DNA of 64,000 nt from RGIG8244 sp045639325 (GCA_045639325.1 JAZUCU010000038.1:89988-153987), one strand, 5' to 3'. Positions 1-8,414 are shown, counted from the stretch's first letter. The notes: generated by a model from the letters alone, not told the origin. Made by a program: numbers and translations.

Positions 1-541
1 CGCGCGGGGTTTCTTTTATAATTCCCTGCAGAATCTCCAACGCTTCCGGCAGATTTTCGCCCAGTCGAATCCAGAAACATGCCAGTGCCGCTTTTCCGCG
101 CATGCCGCCGTTTTCCGCAAACAGACGGTATTGACGGGCCGCGGTGATGATATCCGGTTTTGTATCAAAGAGTCCGTTTTCCGCAATCATGCCCAGAAGA
201 AAACTTGCGGGACCGTATCCGGCAGCCGCTTCGCCGCGGAGCTGTTTTCGGGTCTTTTTGAACAAATCATTTTTTCGCGAAGAGTGATAAGGTTCCTGCC
301 AGAGTTCGCGGAACATACATTCGCCCTCGCTGGTATTGACTTCCACCAGTTTATTGCAATGACCGCATCTTTTGGTGGTGGAAAGGAAAAGCCCGGCTGT
401 GGAAAAGGACGGCGTATAATCCCGGATGACATCATTCTCCGCGCGGGAGAGCGCAAGCATTTGCCGCTGATCTCCGCCCGGCATGCAGGAATGGAAAAAG
501 AGTAACGCCCAGGAAAATAAAATAACAACCAGAATTTTCAA
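1..541 (-). CDS. Lipoprotein with Sel1/TPR-like helices, 3' end cut by window edge
   Basis: At least 180 codons run off the left edge. I chose a TTG start at 541 because AAGGGG lies 8 bases upstream and the frame opens with a lipoprotein signal: a hydrophobic stretch (ILVVILFSWALLFF) followed by HSC, which fits a lipobox. A CGHC pair and a third Cys follow near residues 60-75. The later part (AAAGYGPASFLLGMIAENG, then AARQYRLFAENGG) resembles Sel1/TPR helical repeats. The gene begins 16 bases after the znuB stop, so it is the last visible gene of the zinc-uptake operon and probably acts at the envelope in metal handling (inference). The exact family was not recognised. Start codon and lipid attachment are likely but unproven. 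Confidence 0.6.
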   Translation of the reverse strand, partial: MKILVVILFSWALLFFHSCMPGGDQRQMLALSRAENDVIRDYTPSFSTAGLFLSTTKRCGHCNKLVEVNTSEGECMFRELWQEPYHSSRKNDLFKKTRKQLRGEAAAGYGPASFLLGMIAENGLFDTKPDIITAARQYRLFAENGGMRGKAALACFWIRLGENLPEALEILQGIIKETPR

Positions 542-557
542 CTTGTTATCCCCTTGA

Positions 558-1442
558 TTATTGTTCCGAATCTCTTGTCCTGCCGCCCCGCAAAGAGGCA
601 TAGACTGCACTGACGCAGAAAATCACGCAGGAGACCAGGACGATTGTTGCACCCGCCGGAGTCCGCGCCCATTGCTGCGCCGATATAATCAAGCCTGCCG
701 CTCCGGAAAAAGCGGAGAACAGTAACGTATACCAGAACATACCCGCTGCATCTTTTGCAAAATTCCGTGCCGCTGCCGCCGGGACAATTAACAATGCCGT
801 TACCAGCAATACCCCGGCCGTCCGGACGGCAACAATAACGGTTGCGGAAAGGAGCGCGGCGAAGATGTACTGATACCAACCGGTTTTGATCCGGTGAACG
901 GCGGAAAGCTGGGGATTGATGGCAATGCATAACATCCGGTTGAAGGAGAAATACTGAAAGATCAGGTAGGCAATCATCAGAAGCATCAGCCAGAACAAGG
1001 CATGATCGTCAATGGTAAGGATGTCGCCGAAAAGGAACGACTGTGCTGATTTTGCCGCATTCTGATCCCGGCTGACAATGGCAAGTCCGAACGCCACAAC
1101 ACCGGCAAAGATGACGCCGATAATGGTATCGGTGGAAAGTTTACTGCTCCGTTTCATGTACATAATAACATAGCCGACCAGCAATGCCAGAATCAGCATG
1201 GAAAGACTCGGATTCATCGACAAAAGAATCCCGATTGCCACCCCGGCAAAGGCGGAGTGCCCGATGGCGTCGGAGAAAAATGCCATTTTTGAGTTGACCA
1301 CCTGAATCCCGGTTCCGGCGGTGAGTGGAGCCAGGAAGAGCAAGCCCAGCATGGCTTTCCGCATGAAGGAATGATCCATACAGTCAAAGGGGAAAAGCAA
1401 TGCCGCCCAGTCCGCGAGTGTCGTCATAAGCGTTTCAATCAT
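558..1442 (-). CDS. znuB: Zinc/manganese ABC transporter permease (ABC-3 family)
   Basis: This 294-residue inner-membrane protein has about eight hydrophobic segments and the ABC-3 family signature region (FFSDAIGHSAFAGVAIG, about residues 55-71), the coupling region that contacts the ATPase. It forms the channel of a high-affinity Zn/Mn importer. Its ATG overlaps the stop of the upstream ATPase gene by 4 bases (ATGA), indicating translational coupling, and the lipoprotein gene follows after 16 bases. The family covers ZnuB, TroC and MntB. Zinc is favoured because the partner ATPase has a His-rich tail and the binding protein has a His-rich loop. Length is typical of the family. Confidence 0.88.
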   Translation of the reverse strand: MIETLMTTLADWAALLFPFDCMDHSFMRKAMLGLLFLAPLTAGTGIQVVNSKMAFFSDAIGHSAFAGVAIGILLSMNPSLSMLILALLVGYVIMYMKRSSKLSTDTIIGVIFAGVVAFGLAIVSRDQNAAKSAQSFLFGDILTIDDHALFWLMLLMIAYLIFQYFSFNRMLCIAINPQLSAVHRIKTGWYQYIFAALLSATVIVAVRTAGVLLVTALLIVPAAAARNFAKDAAGMFWYTLLFSAFSGAAGLIISAQQWARTPAGATIVLVSCVIFCVSAVYASLRGGRTRDSEQ

Positions 1443-2305
1443 TTTGTACCTCCGGCGTCGCGATGATGATGATGGTGGTGGTGCCCGCCGTGACAGCAGT
1501 GATGGGTTTCGCCTCCGTCATTTTCATGGGAATGATAAGGGCAGTTATCCGGGCAGTTTGCTGCGTCTTCGGGCAGGTCATGAAGATCCGGAATACCCAG
1601 ATGCAAGCCGAAAGTCTGCGTCAATACTTTATGAGTCAGCACTTTTTTCGGCGCTCCTTCGGCAATAACGGTTCCCTTGAGGCAGATGACATGAGTCGCA
1701 TGCGCCGCCACGGTTGCCAGATCGTGACTGATCATGATTTGCGTAAAGCCCCGGTCTTCCCGGATTTTGCGCAACAGTTCGCAACAGATTTGACCGCCTT
1801 TGAAATCGACACCGGCAGTGGGTTCATCCAGCACCAGAATTTCCGGTTCCGTCAGAAGTGCCTGCGCAAGAAGAATCCGTTGAATTTCGCCGCCGGAAAG
1901 AGCGCCGAATACCCGGTTGAGCAGTTTTTCACATTCCAATTCTTCCAGAATCGCCGCGACTTTCTGTTTTGCGGAAGCGGAGGCACCGAAGAAGAGGGGA
2001 CGCCGCTGCATGCCGGCAAGGAGATAATCCTGTACCGTAATAGGCATGTCACGGTCGAATTGCAATTTCTGGGGGACGAATCCGAAACGGGGCTTCAGCG
2101 GATTTTTACACCCGGGGAAAGTGATCTGCCCCTTGTATGACATCTGCCCGAGAATGGCAAGAGTCAGACTGGTTTTTCCCGCACCGTTCGGCCCGACGAT
2201 CGCCGTGGAGCTGCCGACGGGAATATGTGCATTCACATCCTGAAGAATGACGGTTTCTCCCACCCGGATGGATACGTTTTCGATTTGGACTGCTGTCTGA
2301 TTCAT
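1439..2305 (-). CDS. znuC: Zinc ABC transporter ATP-binding protein with His-rich tail
   Basis: This 288-residue ATPase has Walker A (GPNGAGKTS, near residue 39), an LSGGE signature, Walker B (ILVLDEP) and a switch His (MISHDLA). It should energise zinc import together with the permease at 558-1442. Residues about 251-288 form an unusual extension with four Cys and twelve His, including seven consecutive His, absent from a minimal transporter ATPase. It could sense or buffer cytosolic zinc (inference). Start and stop overlap those of znuA upstream and znuB downstream by 4 bases each. The tail is in frame and ends just before the stop, so it is not a sequencing slip. Confidence 0.9.
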   Translation of the reverse strand: MNQTAVQIENVSIRVGETVILQDVNAHIPVGSSTAIVGPNGAGKTSLTLAILGQMSYKGQITFPGCKNPLKPRFGFVPQKLQFDRDMPITVQDYLLAGMQRRPLFFGASASAKQKVAAILEELECEKLLNRVFGALSGGEIQRILLAQALLTEPEILVLDEPTAGVDFKGGQICCELLRKIREDRGFTQIMISHDLATVAAHATHVICLKGTVIAEGAPKKVLTHKVLTQTFGLHLGIPDLHDLPEDAANCPDNCPYHSHENDGGETHHCCHGGHHHHHHHRDAGGTK

Positions 2306-3273
2306 TTGCAGAGATGTTCCTTCAATACTGCCAGATTGTTCCGCATGGTTTTGACGTAATAAGACGCATCAGCATCGGCGGGGCCGGAAGCGACGGGATC
2401 AAGAACGGCGTGTTTGATACCACATTCCTTTGCCAGCAGTTTCGGCAAATCAGCGGGATACTGGGGTTCCGAGAAGATGACGGAAATCTTATGATCTTTG
2501 ATCTGTTTTTTGAGTTCAGCAACCCGGGCAGGCGAGGGCGCTTTTGCTGTTTCGGCATCGAGTGTGACAGCCTGATTCAAGTTGGCCAGTCTTGCCAGAT
2601 AAGCAAAGACATCATGCTGAACGGCGATATTTTTGTGCTTGAATTCGGTTTCTTTGATTTCTTTTTCCAGATTTTTCAAAGGCAGAATCAGAGCCGCTGC
2701 ATTTTTGCGGTATTTTACTTTGTTGGCGGGGGAAAGTTTTTCGATTACGGCTGTAATGTTTTCCACTATGCCGGATGCCATATCCGGGCTGGCAAACATG
2801 TGGGGATTTGCGCCGTTACCGTGTTCATGTTCATGCTTGCAATCTTTTTCTTTGTGACTGCATGCCTGTTTTTCGGATGTGATCGGATTGAATCCGGCAG
2901 TTGTGTTGGCAACAATCAGAGAAGGATTGGCACGCATTGCGGCTTTTGCAATGGCATCATCCAAGCCCAATCCATTGGTCAGCAGCAGAGTGTTTTTGCC
3001 GGAAAGCTTCATCAAATCGCCGGGTGTCAGCGCGTAATCGTGAGGACATCCGGTATTGGCGGGGAGGAGCAATTCCACCTGAGGACCTGTGGTATGGGCG
3101 GTGACGGCTTTTGCAAAGAGATAAATGGGGTAAGTGGTGCAATAGATTTTTGCATTTTTCTGTTCGTTAATTTCTTTCTGAGAGCGCAGATAATGTGCTC
3201 CGGTAAGGAACAGTACAACGAGACCTATCACGATAAAGAAACGACTTTTTGTTTTTTCCTGCATAATATTCAT
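2302..3273 (-). CDS. znuA: Zinc-binding protein of the ABC importer (cluster A-I, ZnuA-like)
   Basis: This 323-residue extracytoplasmic metal receptor has an N-terminal hydrophobic segment (FFIVIGLVVLFLTGAHYL) without a clear lipobox or AXA site, so it may stay membrane-anchored. Likely metal ligands are His in CPHDYALTP, His in NPHMFASP, His in VQHDVFAYL and an acidic residue in LFSEPQYP. Between the first two lies a His/Glu/Lys-rich loop (CKHEHEHGNG), a hallmark of zinc-specific members. The start overlaps the upstream regulator stop by 4 bases (ATGA), with AAGGAG inside the regulator gene. An in-frame ATG at 3264 is an alternative start. Confidence 0.88.
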   Translation of the reverse strand: MNIMQEKTKSRFFIVIGLVVLFLTGAHYLRSQKEINEQKNAKIYCTTYPIYLFAKAVTAHTTGPQVELLLPANTGCPHDYALTPGDLMKLSGKNTLLLTNGLGLDDAIAKAAMRANPSLIVANTTAGFNPITSEKQACSHKEKDCKHEHEHGNGANPHMFASPDMASGIVENITAVIEKLSPANKVKYRKNAAALILPLKNLEKEIKETEFKHKNIAVQHDVFAYLARLANLNQAVTLDAETAKAPSPARVAELKKQIKDHKISVIFSEPQYPADLPKLLAKECGIKHAVLDPVASGPADADASYYVKTMRNNLAVLKEHLCK

Positions 3274-3527
3274 TCTCCTTTCTTATGAAGACAATTTAAC
3301 TTGACGCCGTTGCATTGTGTACAGCGTTCAACCTGATGTTCCTGCATAAATTTTGACCAGTGCAATTTCTGGTGGGGGCTCAACGTCCCTGTCCCGCCGC
3401 AAAATGGGCAGGTTTCCTGTAAAGCGGAGTACACCGCTGCGCGGATAAATTCGGATTTGTTGGGGATCTTTTCCAGTTCCGCCATCATTTCCTCATCCGC
3501 TTTGAATGTTATAACTGACCGTTTCAT
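3270..3527 (-). CDS. Ribbon-helix-helix regulator with zinc-ribbon-like Cys cluster
   Basis: This is an 85-residue protein. Residues 1-36 (MKRSVITFKADEEMMAELE...NKSEFIRAAV) match the ribbon-helix-helix (CopG/Arc) fold: a strand followed by two helices. Residues 40-81 carry C40-x2-C43, C69-x2-C72 and C79 plus His 52, 56, 64 and 81, which look like a zinc site. The ATG at 3527 was chosen because the RHH fold begins there and AGGAG lies 10 bases upstream; longer upstream frames add unrelated sequence. It is the first gene of the znu operon and overlaps znuA by 4 bases, so it is probably the zinc-responsive repressor of the operon in place of Zur (inference). An inverted repeat at 3556-3572 is a candidate operator. 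Confidence 0.75.
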   Translation of the reverse strand: MKRSVITFKADEEMMAELEKIPNKSEFIRAAVYSALQETCPFCGGTGTLSPHQKLHWSKFMQEHQVERCTQCNGVKLNCLHKKGE

Positions 3528-3555
3528 AAAACAAACACTCCTGTTTACGTGTAAG

Positions 3556-3572
3556 GTAATACAAAATATTAC
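3556..3572. promoter_or_regulatory. Candidate operator of the zinc operon
   Basis: A perfect inverted repeat, GTAATA-5-TATTAC, lies 29 bases upstream of the regulator start. Read on the minus strand it contains GTATTAC, close to the TATATTAC form of the -10 boxes seen elsewhere in this window, so a bound repressor would block the promoter. Binding by the RHH protein is inference. Confidence 0.5.
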
Positions 3573-3623
3573 TTTTTCAAGTGGAAAAATTGAAAAAAAT
3601 GAAAAAAAGATCGGATTTCTGAT

Positions 3624-3652
3624 TTGAAAAATTGCCATCTGTATAGTATGTT
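3624..3652 (+). promoter_or_regulatory. Sigma-70-type promoter for the ECF sigma gene
   Basis: TTGAAA (3624-3629), a 17-base spacer and TATGTT (3647-3652) lie 54 bases before the ATG at 3707. A short inverted repeat GTATA-6-TATAC (3641-3656) overlaps the -10 box and could be a regulator site. Confidence 0.5.
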
Positions 3653-3706
3653 ATACACGTTTTGCAGTTACCTTAACTGAAGTAATAACGATCCGGAGGG
3701 GGAGTG

Positions 3707-4384
3707 ATGATTAGTAACAGATTGCAGTATCAAACGTCTATTATGGAAACATTGCCACAAAAAAATAAAGATGAAGATATGCTTGCCCGCATTCGGGAAG
3801 GTAATGCCAGCGCCTTTGACGATATGGTTATTACCTATTCTCCGAAACTGATCCGGGTTGCATACGGCCTGCTTGGAAACATGCAGGATGCAGAAGAAGT
3901 CGTGCAGGATGCCTTTGTGCGGGCTTATAATGCCATGTCCGATTTCCGGGGCGATTCCTCCCTGGAAACATGGCTGCACCGCATCACGGTCAATCTTGCA
4001 AGAAACAAATATCATTGGAACCGGCGCCGGGGTGATGGTATCAATATCAGTCTTTCCGACAACCGGGAACCGGATGAAGCGGAAGCGGCAGATGTTGATC
4101 TGCCGGACAGCCGTCTTCAGCCTGGACAGCAGATGGAAAAAGATGAATTGAATGCGAACATTCTCCATGCGATTCATTATCTGCCGAAAAAGATGCGGGA
4201 AACAATGGTATTGAGGCATTTGGAGGATATGCCGTATGAGAAGATTGCTGAGCTGCTGGATTGCCGGGTTGGAACTGTGAAATCCCGTCTCGCCCGCGGG
4301 CGTGAATTATTGCGTGTCTATCTCGCTGCATTGGAAGAAGGCAAAGATCCGGCAAAATTGAAAATGGAAGATTCCGACGATTAA
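3707..4384 (+). CDS. RNA polymerase sigma factor, ECF subfamily (RpoE-like)
   Basis: This 225-residue sigma factor has region 2 at about residues 35-105 (FDDMVITYSPKLIRVAYGL, then the core-binding stretch QDAEEVVQDAFVRAYNAM and FRGDSSLETWLHRI). Region 4 is at about 145-205 (LPKKMRETMVLRHLEDM, then YEKIAELLDCRVGTVKSRL, the helix-turn-helix that reads the -35 box). It lacks the regions 1 and 3 of a housekeeping sigma. GGAGGGGGA precedes a GTG at 3704 and the ATG at 3707; an ATG at 3743 is also possible. It is followed after 24 bases by a putative anti-sigma factor, the usual pairing. Probably responds to envelope stress, which is inference. Confidence 0.9.
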   Translation: MISNRLQYQTSIMETLPQKNKDEDMLARIREGNASAFDDMVITYSPKLIRVAYGLLGNMQDAEEVVQDAFVRAYNAMSDFRGDSSLETWLHRITVNLARNKYHWNRRRGDGINISLSDNREPDEAEAADVDLPDSRLQPGQQMEKDELNANILHAIHYLPKKMRETMVLRHLEDMPYEKIAELLDCRVGTVKSRLARGRELLRVYLAALEEGKDPAKLKMEDSDD

Positions 4385-4408
4385 ACAGGAAGGAAAGTGC
4401 AGGGAATA

Positions 4409-5341
4409 ATGGCCGATAAAGAAAATCAGATCGTTACTCCGGAATGCCCGGATATTGAATTGCTTTCCGCATGGTTCGATGGCGAAGAAAATCTTTCGGA
4501 GGCACAGAAAGAGCATATCAAGACTTGCAAGGCATGTGCTGCAAGACTTGCTGATTATAAAGGTATTTGTACCTGCATGAAAAAGGAATTCACCTGTCAG
4601 GAACTCAATAATGAATGGACAGAGCGGATCCTCAGTCAGACACGGTGCATGATTCGTAAACAAATTGATACAGTAAAATTGGAAAAACAGGAAAAAATGC
4701 GTACGCGTATTATTTGGGGAATTCGCTTCGGATTGCTTTTGCTGGCAATCGTTTTCTTTACTCTCTTGATGCTGCGGGAGAAAAAAGGAGCTGTTCCGGC
4801 TCCCGCACCGAAAGCTCAGACCATGACAATCAAAGGACCTGCTTTTTCTGCGTTCAAAGTCCCGAAGAAAGTCCGGACTTATCAGACGGCGGATGCGTTT
4901 TCTTCTTCCGTTTCCTCCCTGGAATTGGCGTTGGATAATGATATCTTCTGCTCTTTTGAGCGGGATTCCGCTTTCCGCCTGGAAATCCCGACTTATATTC
5001 CCCCGACGTTGACGCAATTCTGGTACTGCACTTCTTTTTCCGCTGCACGTCTCAAAGAACATCTTGGTGATTTGAAGGGGACGCTCCAGCTTAAAAAACT
5101 CGATATTGTAACTTCGAACGAAAAAAATACGTACCCGGTGGAAATGGTCTTCGGCGGCAATGCCAGACAATTCACTGTATTCATCAAGCAGCTTGCCGCC
5201 TGGGGATTGACGCAGCTGGATGTGGCTCAGCCCCGTAATGAACGTTCTTTCTTCTTCGGTGATGGCGAATCGGTTATTGTTTGCCGTTTCCTCATTCAGA
5301 TTCCGAAAGACGGTGGAAAATACAATTTGCCTGTGAAATAA
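4409..5341 (+). CDS. Putative membrane anti-sigma factor with zinc-finger motif
   Basis: This 310-residue protein has a cytoplasmic N-terminus containing LLSAWFDGE followed by His-x3-Cys-x2-Cys (EHIKTCKAC, about residues 36-44), the ZAS-type anti-sigma signature. One transmembrane segment follows (GIRFGLLLLAIVFFTLLML, about residues 103-122), then a domain outside the membrane of about 185 residues that I do not recognise. It probably holds the upstream ECF sigma inactive until an envelope signal. AGGG lies just upstream of the ATG at 4409; a GTG at 4397 is also in frame. The next gene starts 8 bases downstream. Confidence 0.75.
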   Translation: MADKENQIVTPECPDIELLSAWFDGEENLSEAQKEHIKTCKACAARLADYKGICTCMKKEFTCQELNNEWTERILSQTRCMIRKQIDTVKLEKQEKMRTRIIWGIRFGLLLLAIVFFTLLMLREKKGAVPAPAPKAQTMTIKGPAFSAFKVPKKVRTYQTADAFSSSVSSLELALDNDIFCSFERDSAFRLEIPTYIPPTLTQFWYCTSFSAARLKEHLGDLKGTLQLKKLDIVTSNEKNTYPVEMVFGGNARQFTVFIKQLAAWGLTQLDVAQPRNERSFFFGDGESVIVCRFLIQIPKDGGKYNLPVK

Positions 5342-5349
5342 TTGCTGTT

Positions 5350-5883
5350 ATGGAAGAAACTCCGAAAAAAATAAAGTTGTCCCCGGATACCAAAAAGAAA
5401 CTGGATCGCATCGTCCTTGGTATTTTTCTGCCGGTTGTCGTGGCAGGTGCATTGTTTATCTGCTTTTTCTCCGCACCGAAATTGACTATGGGGGATGGGT
5501 ATTTATTCGGTTCGGCAGGCGGCGAAGGACATCGTTCCGTCATCTATTCGCCCGGCGGCGATGTCCTGCTTGGTCCTGCTGAAATCCGCCTGTGGGGAGC
5601 CTATCCCATTGTGTACGGAACCACCGATCTTCCGGAATGTTCCCGTTTTATTCTCGATCTGGAAGAACATACTTTCCGCAAAATTCCCCAGAATGCCAAT
5701 GCTGAAGAGTTACAGGAATTCGACCGGATGTTGGCAAAATATAATTTCCAATTATCCCACGTTGTCGATTGGCATACCTTATTTGGTGCTGGCAACGATC
5801 CCCAGTTGCGCCGCACATTGAAAGATCGCTTATCCTGTCCCGCCCGCCGGATGTTTACCGGATTCGGCAGCGAAAAAAAATAA
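5350..5883 (+). CDS. Membrane-anchored protein of unknown function in the sigma operon
   Basis: This 177-residue protein has a charged N-terminus (ETPKKIKLSPDTKKKLDRI) and one hydrophobic segment (IFLPVVVAGALFICFF, residues about 22-38). The rest, a 135-residue domain rich in Gly, Leu and Asp, should face the periplasm. No family recognised. The ATG at 5350 lies 8 bases after the anti-sigma stop, so it is probably co-transcribed with the sigma/anti-sigma pair and may help sense the signal (inference). An upstream in-frame start at 5281 would overlap the anti-sigma gene by 60 bases and is unlikely. A terminator follows. Confidence 0.65.
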   Translation: MEETPKKIKLSPDTKKKLDRIVLGIFLPVVVAGALFICFFSAPKLTMGDGYLFGSAGGEGHRSVIYSPGGDVLLGPAEIRLWGAYPIVYGTTDLPECSRFILDLEEHTFRKIPQNANAEELQEFDRMLAKYNFQLSHVVDWHTLFGAGNDPQLRRTLKDRLSCPARRMFTGFGSEKK

Positions 5884-5930
5884 CCTCCGCCGGATGGACT
5901 CCAGCAGAGGCTTGAGAGTTTGTTTTGAAA

Positions 5931-5960
5931 GGCTGTCCCGATTGGGGCAGCCCTTTTTTT
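5931..5960 (+). terminator. Rho-independent terminator of the sigma operon
   Basis: GGCTGTCCC-GATT-GGGGCAGCC (nine pairs, one G-T) is followed by C and seven T, 48 bases after the stop of the operon. Read on the minus strand its T-run is only three long, so it is at best a weak terminator for the gene ending at 5967. Confidence 0.85.
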
Positions 5961-5966
5961 ATCCGG

Positions 5967-8414
5967 TTACTGCTTATCCGGCACAAACCAGACGGTGATG
6001 TCGTCGATATAATCTTTGGGATTGCTGAGGTAGAATTCCAAAGCATTGGTTCCCACGGGGACGATGAACGGGATCTGAGAATCGCCCTGATGAAGCAGTT
6101 CGCCATCCATTTTGTGCAGAGAAACATTGGAATTGTTTCTCAGGTGAGCAAAGTTCGCCTTTTCACCATCGATACCGACACGGACGGTTTTGACTTTCAA
6201 TGATTTGATTTTACCGCGGACCACACCGTAAATAATACCGGCGCGTTTATTCAGATTCAAGTTCATGGAGAAAGTCCGCTGAGAGTTGGATTTCTTCGTC
6301 AGATTGAGCATGGCGCAAACCGGCAGAGACGCATCCGCACCCTTCTTGAGGCGCAATGCCCGGTTGGCATCCGCACCGTAATTGCCGTGATGGAAAATTT
6401 CTGCGTTACGGTTGATTGTCAAACGGTTGATGAGGGGCATGTTGAAGGATTCCATACAGAATCTCATACCGGGGTTGCGGTCGAATTCCGCTTCCAGCAA
6501 TGCACCGTCGCCGGCTTTCAGGTTCAACTGAATACGGCGGAATTCATTTTTGTCATTCATGACCGGAATGGATTTGCCGCTTGCGATGTCGCGGACGGCT
6601 TTCACGTTGGGCGGAAGCAGAATTTTGACATTGCGATTTTTGTTGACGTTGCGGTTGACGATGACGCCGAGCCAACGGTCATCGGAGACAAAAGTCGCAG
6701 TGTTGGTTTCGTTATCGGTTGCAAAGAAGACAGGGAAGTCCGCTTTTTTGCGCTGAAGCAGAAGTTTTTCGTTGGTGCGCATCAGCTTCATGAAGGGGAT
6801 GACGGCACGCATCTGCTTTGTGGGTTCGCCGCCCGGTTCCAGCATACCTTCGCCGGGGTCAACGGTCATTTTCTTCTGAACCAGTTTCTGATTGCCCCAG
6901 CTTGCAGCGATTTTTGCATGTTTATCCATGTTGGCAACGCGTTTCTTTTCGTATTCCGTCTGTGCTTTTTCCGGGGGAACATACAGGGGGACCGGCGGGA
7001 AAAGAACGTAAATGAATGTCCCTTTTGTGCCGAGACGGAGTGCTTCCCAGAACTGCCAGCGGCTTTCTGCTTCGGTGGGGGTACGCCAGTGGAGATAGCT
7101 GCCCGGGTAAACGATCATCTTGTCGCCTTTGCGGTAATGACGTCCCCAGGTGGTTCCGAACATCTGGCCCATGAACCAGGAATGTTTGCCGTAAAGTTCG
7201 GCTGCTTCGCCGTAATTGTTCAAGGCATTGGTCAATTCATCCTGCGCGTCTTTGCGGGGAGAAGGCAGCATGGTGGAATTGTCATCGCTGAAATAATAGA
7301 GGTCGGAACAGATCACCGGCAGTTTGCTGTCACGCAGATAGCTGACGGACTGACGGTTCATGACGACGGCTACGGAATCCCGTTTGGGGTCGATTTTCTT
7401 CATCAGCTTGTAAAGATAACCGCAGGTTTCAATGTCGCACATCAGCGGTTCATCTTTGAGAACATAGCCGAGGAGAGAGGGGAAATGCCCGATACGTGCC
7501 GTTGTCTGCCGTGCGAGCTGTGTGACCCGGTCGAGAGTCTGTGCATCGTTATAGAATACATGGTATGCGTCGGTATTGAGAAGCACATTCAATCCGTATT
7601 TTTCTGCGATAGTCAAAACTCTGGCATGATAATCGGAATTGCGCAGATTGACGAACCAGAGTGTGTTGAAGCCGCTGTCCTTGAGGGTCTTCATGACTTT
7701 GTCAACGAATGCCCAGAGTTCCATTTTTGCATGATCTGCATTGGGCTGTGTCCGTTCCCAGGGCCAGAATACGCCGGTGGGGAAATGTTCTTTCAGTTTG
7801 TAATTGTTGTAAACGGCTGTATTCTTATCTGCTTTTGCAGCGGGTGCGGCGGCAACGTTACCGGTCAATTTGAGATTGACCTTCTGGAAAAGCACAAAGC
7901 CGTATTTGCCGTTCTGATCTTCCTTCTTCAGATTTTTTGTGATCTTGATGTAAAGAATACCTTTATTGGCAGGCAGTTCGATTTTGCCGGAAAGTTTGAT
8001 ATTTGCACCTGTTGCTTCTTTTTCTGCCACGGTCTGATAATTGATGCCGTCAACGGAGCAGGTGATGGAGAAATTCCGTTTGACCGAGTCGGAATAATTG
8101 CTGATAACCGTGGATGTATCCAATGTCTTGACGGGGCCGGGCGCTTTTACGGTCAGAGAGATGTTCGCGCGGCAACCTCTGATATGAGCATGTTTCTTAT
8201 GCTGTTTGAAGGCGTTTTTACCCAACAGAAACTCCTGCGGAATCTGCTTGGTCAGGTTTGCATCACATCCATAACTCCAGGTTTTGCCATCGGTCTGGAA
8301 GCCGGATTGCGGTTTCATGCCGTTGATGGTGAATTCCGCCTGTTCTCCGGCACAGAGAAAAAGCGATGTCAGTGCTGCTGTAAGAGCAAGCAGTCCGGTG
8401 TACTTTCTTTTCAT
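5967..8414 (-). CDS. Secreted glycoside-hydrolase-like TIM-barrel protein
   Basis: This 815-residue protein has a signal peptide (KRKYTGLLALTAALTSLFLCAG). Residues about 20-195 look like a carbohydrate-binding beta-sandwich (discoidin/F5-8-like). A central region of about 225-520 looks like a (beta/alpha)8 barrel of the glycosidase clan: FPTGVFWPWERT, FNTLWFVNLR, a candidate acid residue in GYVLKDEP, and SDLYYFSDD. C-terminal beta-sandwich domains follow. The precise GH family was not identified. The ATG at 8414 has GAAAGGA 11 bases upstream and lies 36 bases after the pseudopilin stop, so the GntR-type regulator, pseudopilin and this enzyme probably form one operon for an external polysaccharide. 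Confidence 0.65.
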   Translation of the reverse strand: MKRKYTGLLALTAALTSLFLCAGEQAEFTINGMKPQSGFQTDGKTWSYGCDANLTKQIPQEFLLGKNAFKQHKKHAHIRGCRANISLTVKAPGPVKTLDTSTVISNYSDSVKRNFSITCSVDGINYQTVAEKEATGANIKLSGKIELPANKGILYIKITKNLKKEDQNGKYGFVLFQKVNLKLTGNVAAAPAAKADKNTAVYNNYKLKEHFPTGVFWPWERTQPNADHAKMELWAFVDKVMKTLKDSGFNTLWFVNLRNSDYHARVLTIAEKYGLNVLLNTDAYHVFYNDAQTLDRVTQLARQTTARIGHFPSLLGYVLKDEPLMCDIETCGYLYKLMKKIDPKRDSVAVVMNRQSVSYLRDSKLPVICSDLYYFSDDNSTMLPSPRKDAQDELTNALNNYGEAAELYGKHSWFMGQMFGTTWGRHYRKGDKMIVYPGSYLHWRTPTEAESRWQFWEALRLGTKGTFIYVLFPPVPLYVPPEKAQTEYEKKRVANMDKHAKIAASWGNQKLVQKKMTVDPGEGMLEPGGEPTKQMRAVIPFMKLMRTNEKLLLQRKKADFPVFFATDNETNTATFVSDDRWLGVIVNRNVNKNRNVKILLPPNVKAVRDIASGKSIPVMNDKNEFRRIQLNLKAGDGALLEAEFDRNPGMRFCMESFNMPLINRLTINRNAEIFHHGNYGADANRALRLKKGADASLPVCAMLNLTKKSNSQRTFSMNLNLNKRAGIIYGVVRGKIKSLKVKTVRVGIDGEKANFAHLRNNSNVSLHKMDGELLHQGDSQIPFIVPVGTNALEFYLSNPKDYIDDITVWFVPDKQ

